Below are positions 31,788-32,786 of a stretch of DNA of 32,786 bases, in pieces. The position numbers were made by a program, and so were the translations under genes. The notes under the pieces were generated by a model. That model was not told where the DNA came from. It did not search any database and saw only the letters and a list, made by a program, of their open reading frames with translations. How positions within the stretch are numbered: the first letter of the stretch is position 1; each line of letters begins with the position of its first letter. Source of the DNA: Eubacterium sp. Lineage in GTDB: Bacteria > Bacillota > Clostridia > Acetivibrionales > DSM-1351. The DNA is taken from assembly GCA_029266335.1 (NCBI GenBank), contig JAQSXC010000154.1:1-32786 (forward strand), read 5' to 3'.

Positions 31788-32732
31788 TTGAAGGATATAA
31801 GAGGACAGGTTTATATGTTTTTTGGATTTGTACTTGCCGGTACAAGTGTAATATCTGCACGTTTTGTTACAGGAAAGCTGGGTACCTTTACTGTGACCGC
31901 AGTCAGCTTATTCTTTGCTATGCTATTTCTTATTCCCTTCTGTTCAAAAGGCTTATTTGAAGTCCGCAGGAAACTAACCTCAAAAGACTGTGGCTTTATG
32001 CTCCTTCAAGCCCTATTTGGAATTTTCCTGTTTCGAATGTTTCTCCTGAACGGACTAAAGCTCACCAGTACCGGAGAGGCCGGTATACTTACAGGTGCTT
32101 CACCAGCAATCACTGCCATTCTTGCCATACTATTATTGAGGGAACCTGTTAACTTCAGAAAGTTAATGGGCATAGCCGGTACAGTTACAGGTATTTCACT
32201 TATCCAGGGTTTTTTTTCATCTGGAACTGCATTTTCTATAAAGCACTTTTGGGGAAATATTTTAATACTTTGCGCTGCATCCTGCGAATCTGTCTTTAAC
32301 ATCTTTTCAAGAGTATTTGCTGTTAAAAAAACAGTTCATAACAGTTCCAGGCTTGAACCCACAGTTCAAACACTAATAGTCACTGCCATAGCCATGGTAT
32401 TGTGTCTGGTACCGGCAATGTTTGAACAGCCTATGCAGCGTTTGCATGAAATTGGCCCGACAGAATGGTTGGCACTGCTATGGTACGGAATATTTGTTAC
32501 AGCACTGGCATTTATATTTTGGTACAGTGGTATCAAAAGGTGTGGAGCCCTGACAGCGGCAGCTTTTTCAGGAATAATGCCCTTTACCTCCATGCTTTTG
32601 TCGGTAGTAGTGCTTGGAGAGTCTGTCGTGCAGCGACAGTGGATTGGCGGAACTCTTATTATACTGGGAATGGTGCTTATAGGAAGCGGCAGTGCTGCCC
32701 GCACCATACATACACCTCAGGCCACCCAATGA
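31788..32732 (+). CDS. EamA/DMT superfamily transporter
   Basis: A 314-residue membrane protein with ten predicted helices in two EamA repeats (about 8-140 and 155-300), for example YMFFGFVLAGTSVISARFV, FTVTAVSLFFAMLFLIPF, AGILTGASPAITAILAILLL and the second-half counterpart GIMPFTSMLLSVVVLGESV. Family members export amino acids, metabolites or drugs. It starts at TTG with AGGAGG 9 nt upstream; the next ATG, at codon 9, has no RBS. The divergent MocR-type gene probably regulates it, so an amine or amino acid is a reasonable substrate guess. Confidence 0.93.
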   Translation: MKDIRGQVYMFFGFVLAGTSVISARFVTGKLGTFTVTAVSLFFAMLFLIPFCSKGLFEVRRKLTSKDCGFMLLQALFGIFLFRMFLLNGLKLTSTGEAGILTGASPAITAILAILLLREPVNFRKLMGIAGTVTGISLIQGFFSSGTAFSIKHFWGNILILCAASCESVFNIFSRVFAVKKTVHNSSRLEPTVQTLIVTAIAMVLCLVPAMFEQPMQRLHEIGPTEWLALLWYGIFVTALAFIFWYSGIKRCGALTAAAFSGIMPFTSMLLSVVVLGESVVQRQWIGGTLIILGMVLIGSGSAARTIHTPQATQ

Positions 32733-32748
32733 GGTCATGTTTATGACT

Positions 32749-32765
32749 GCCTGAGGAATTCAGGC
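32749..32765 (+). repeat. Short hairpin after the EamA gene
   Basis: GCCTGA-GGAAT-TCAGGC is a 6-bp stem 17 nt after the stop, but no T-run follows, so a terminator role is uncertain. Confidence 0.35.
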
Positions 32766-32786
32766 GAATAATGGTACCGGAGAACC

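Overview
The window looks like chromosome from a low-GC, spore-forming, plant-polysaccharide-degrading clostridium. The AT-rich sequence, Gram-positive ribosome binding sites, the block recR-ybaB-dnaX-large SRP RNA, the sporulation protease yabG, and the glycoside hydrolases with a CUT1 sugar ABC transporter and a YesM/YesN-type two-component system all point there. A cellulolytic Clostridium cluster III (Ruminiclostridium-like) host is my inference, not something I could test.

Layout. Positions 1-1127 (minus) hold an accessory pair: a NADAR-domain protein cut by the window edge and a 227-residue uncharacterised protein. Positions 1399-4856 (minus) are core genes: SRP RNA with its own promoter and terminator, dnaX, ybaB and recR. 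Positions 4981-6627 (minus) are a self-contained TetR regulator plus flavodoxin/ferredoxin (EFR1-type) operon. An orphan 27-codon ORF with a strong RBS lies at 6729-6812 (plus). Positions 7016-9600 (minus) encode a secreted Ser-rich protein, a DUF2491-like protein and a DUF350 membrane protein, closed by a terminator at 6961-6986.

Positions 10218-14893 (minus) are a five-part envelope-sensing operon: secreted protein, ABC ATPase, ABC-2 permease, histidine kinase, OmpR-type regulator. The first two genes form one unbroken reading frame, probably because the first has lost its stop codon. yabG (15240-16049, minus) is followed by a divergent ArsR/SmtB metal sensor and a dienelactone-hydrolase-like gene (16319-17285, plus).

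Positions 17404-29835 are a glycan-use region. On the minus strand are a membrane-anchored GH3 (NagZ-like), a GH30, a second GH3, two CUT1 permeases and the substrate-binding lipoprotein. On the plus strand, divergent from the lipoprotein, are the YesM-like kinase and YesN-like AraC regulator. Two promoters of this region, in front of GH30 and of the binding protein, share an inverted motif AGGTAA-N26/27-TTACCT with one arm touching the -10 box. It is a good candidate operator for the local YesN-like regulator. A 250-bp imperfect palindromic element (22619-22868) lies between the second GH3 gene and the permeases.

The right end has a small zinc-ribbon protein, then a MocR-type (GntR-aminotransferase) regulator divergent from an EamA/DMT exporter that it probably controls. 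No tRNA, rRNA, CRISPR array, transposase or phage gene was seen.
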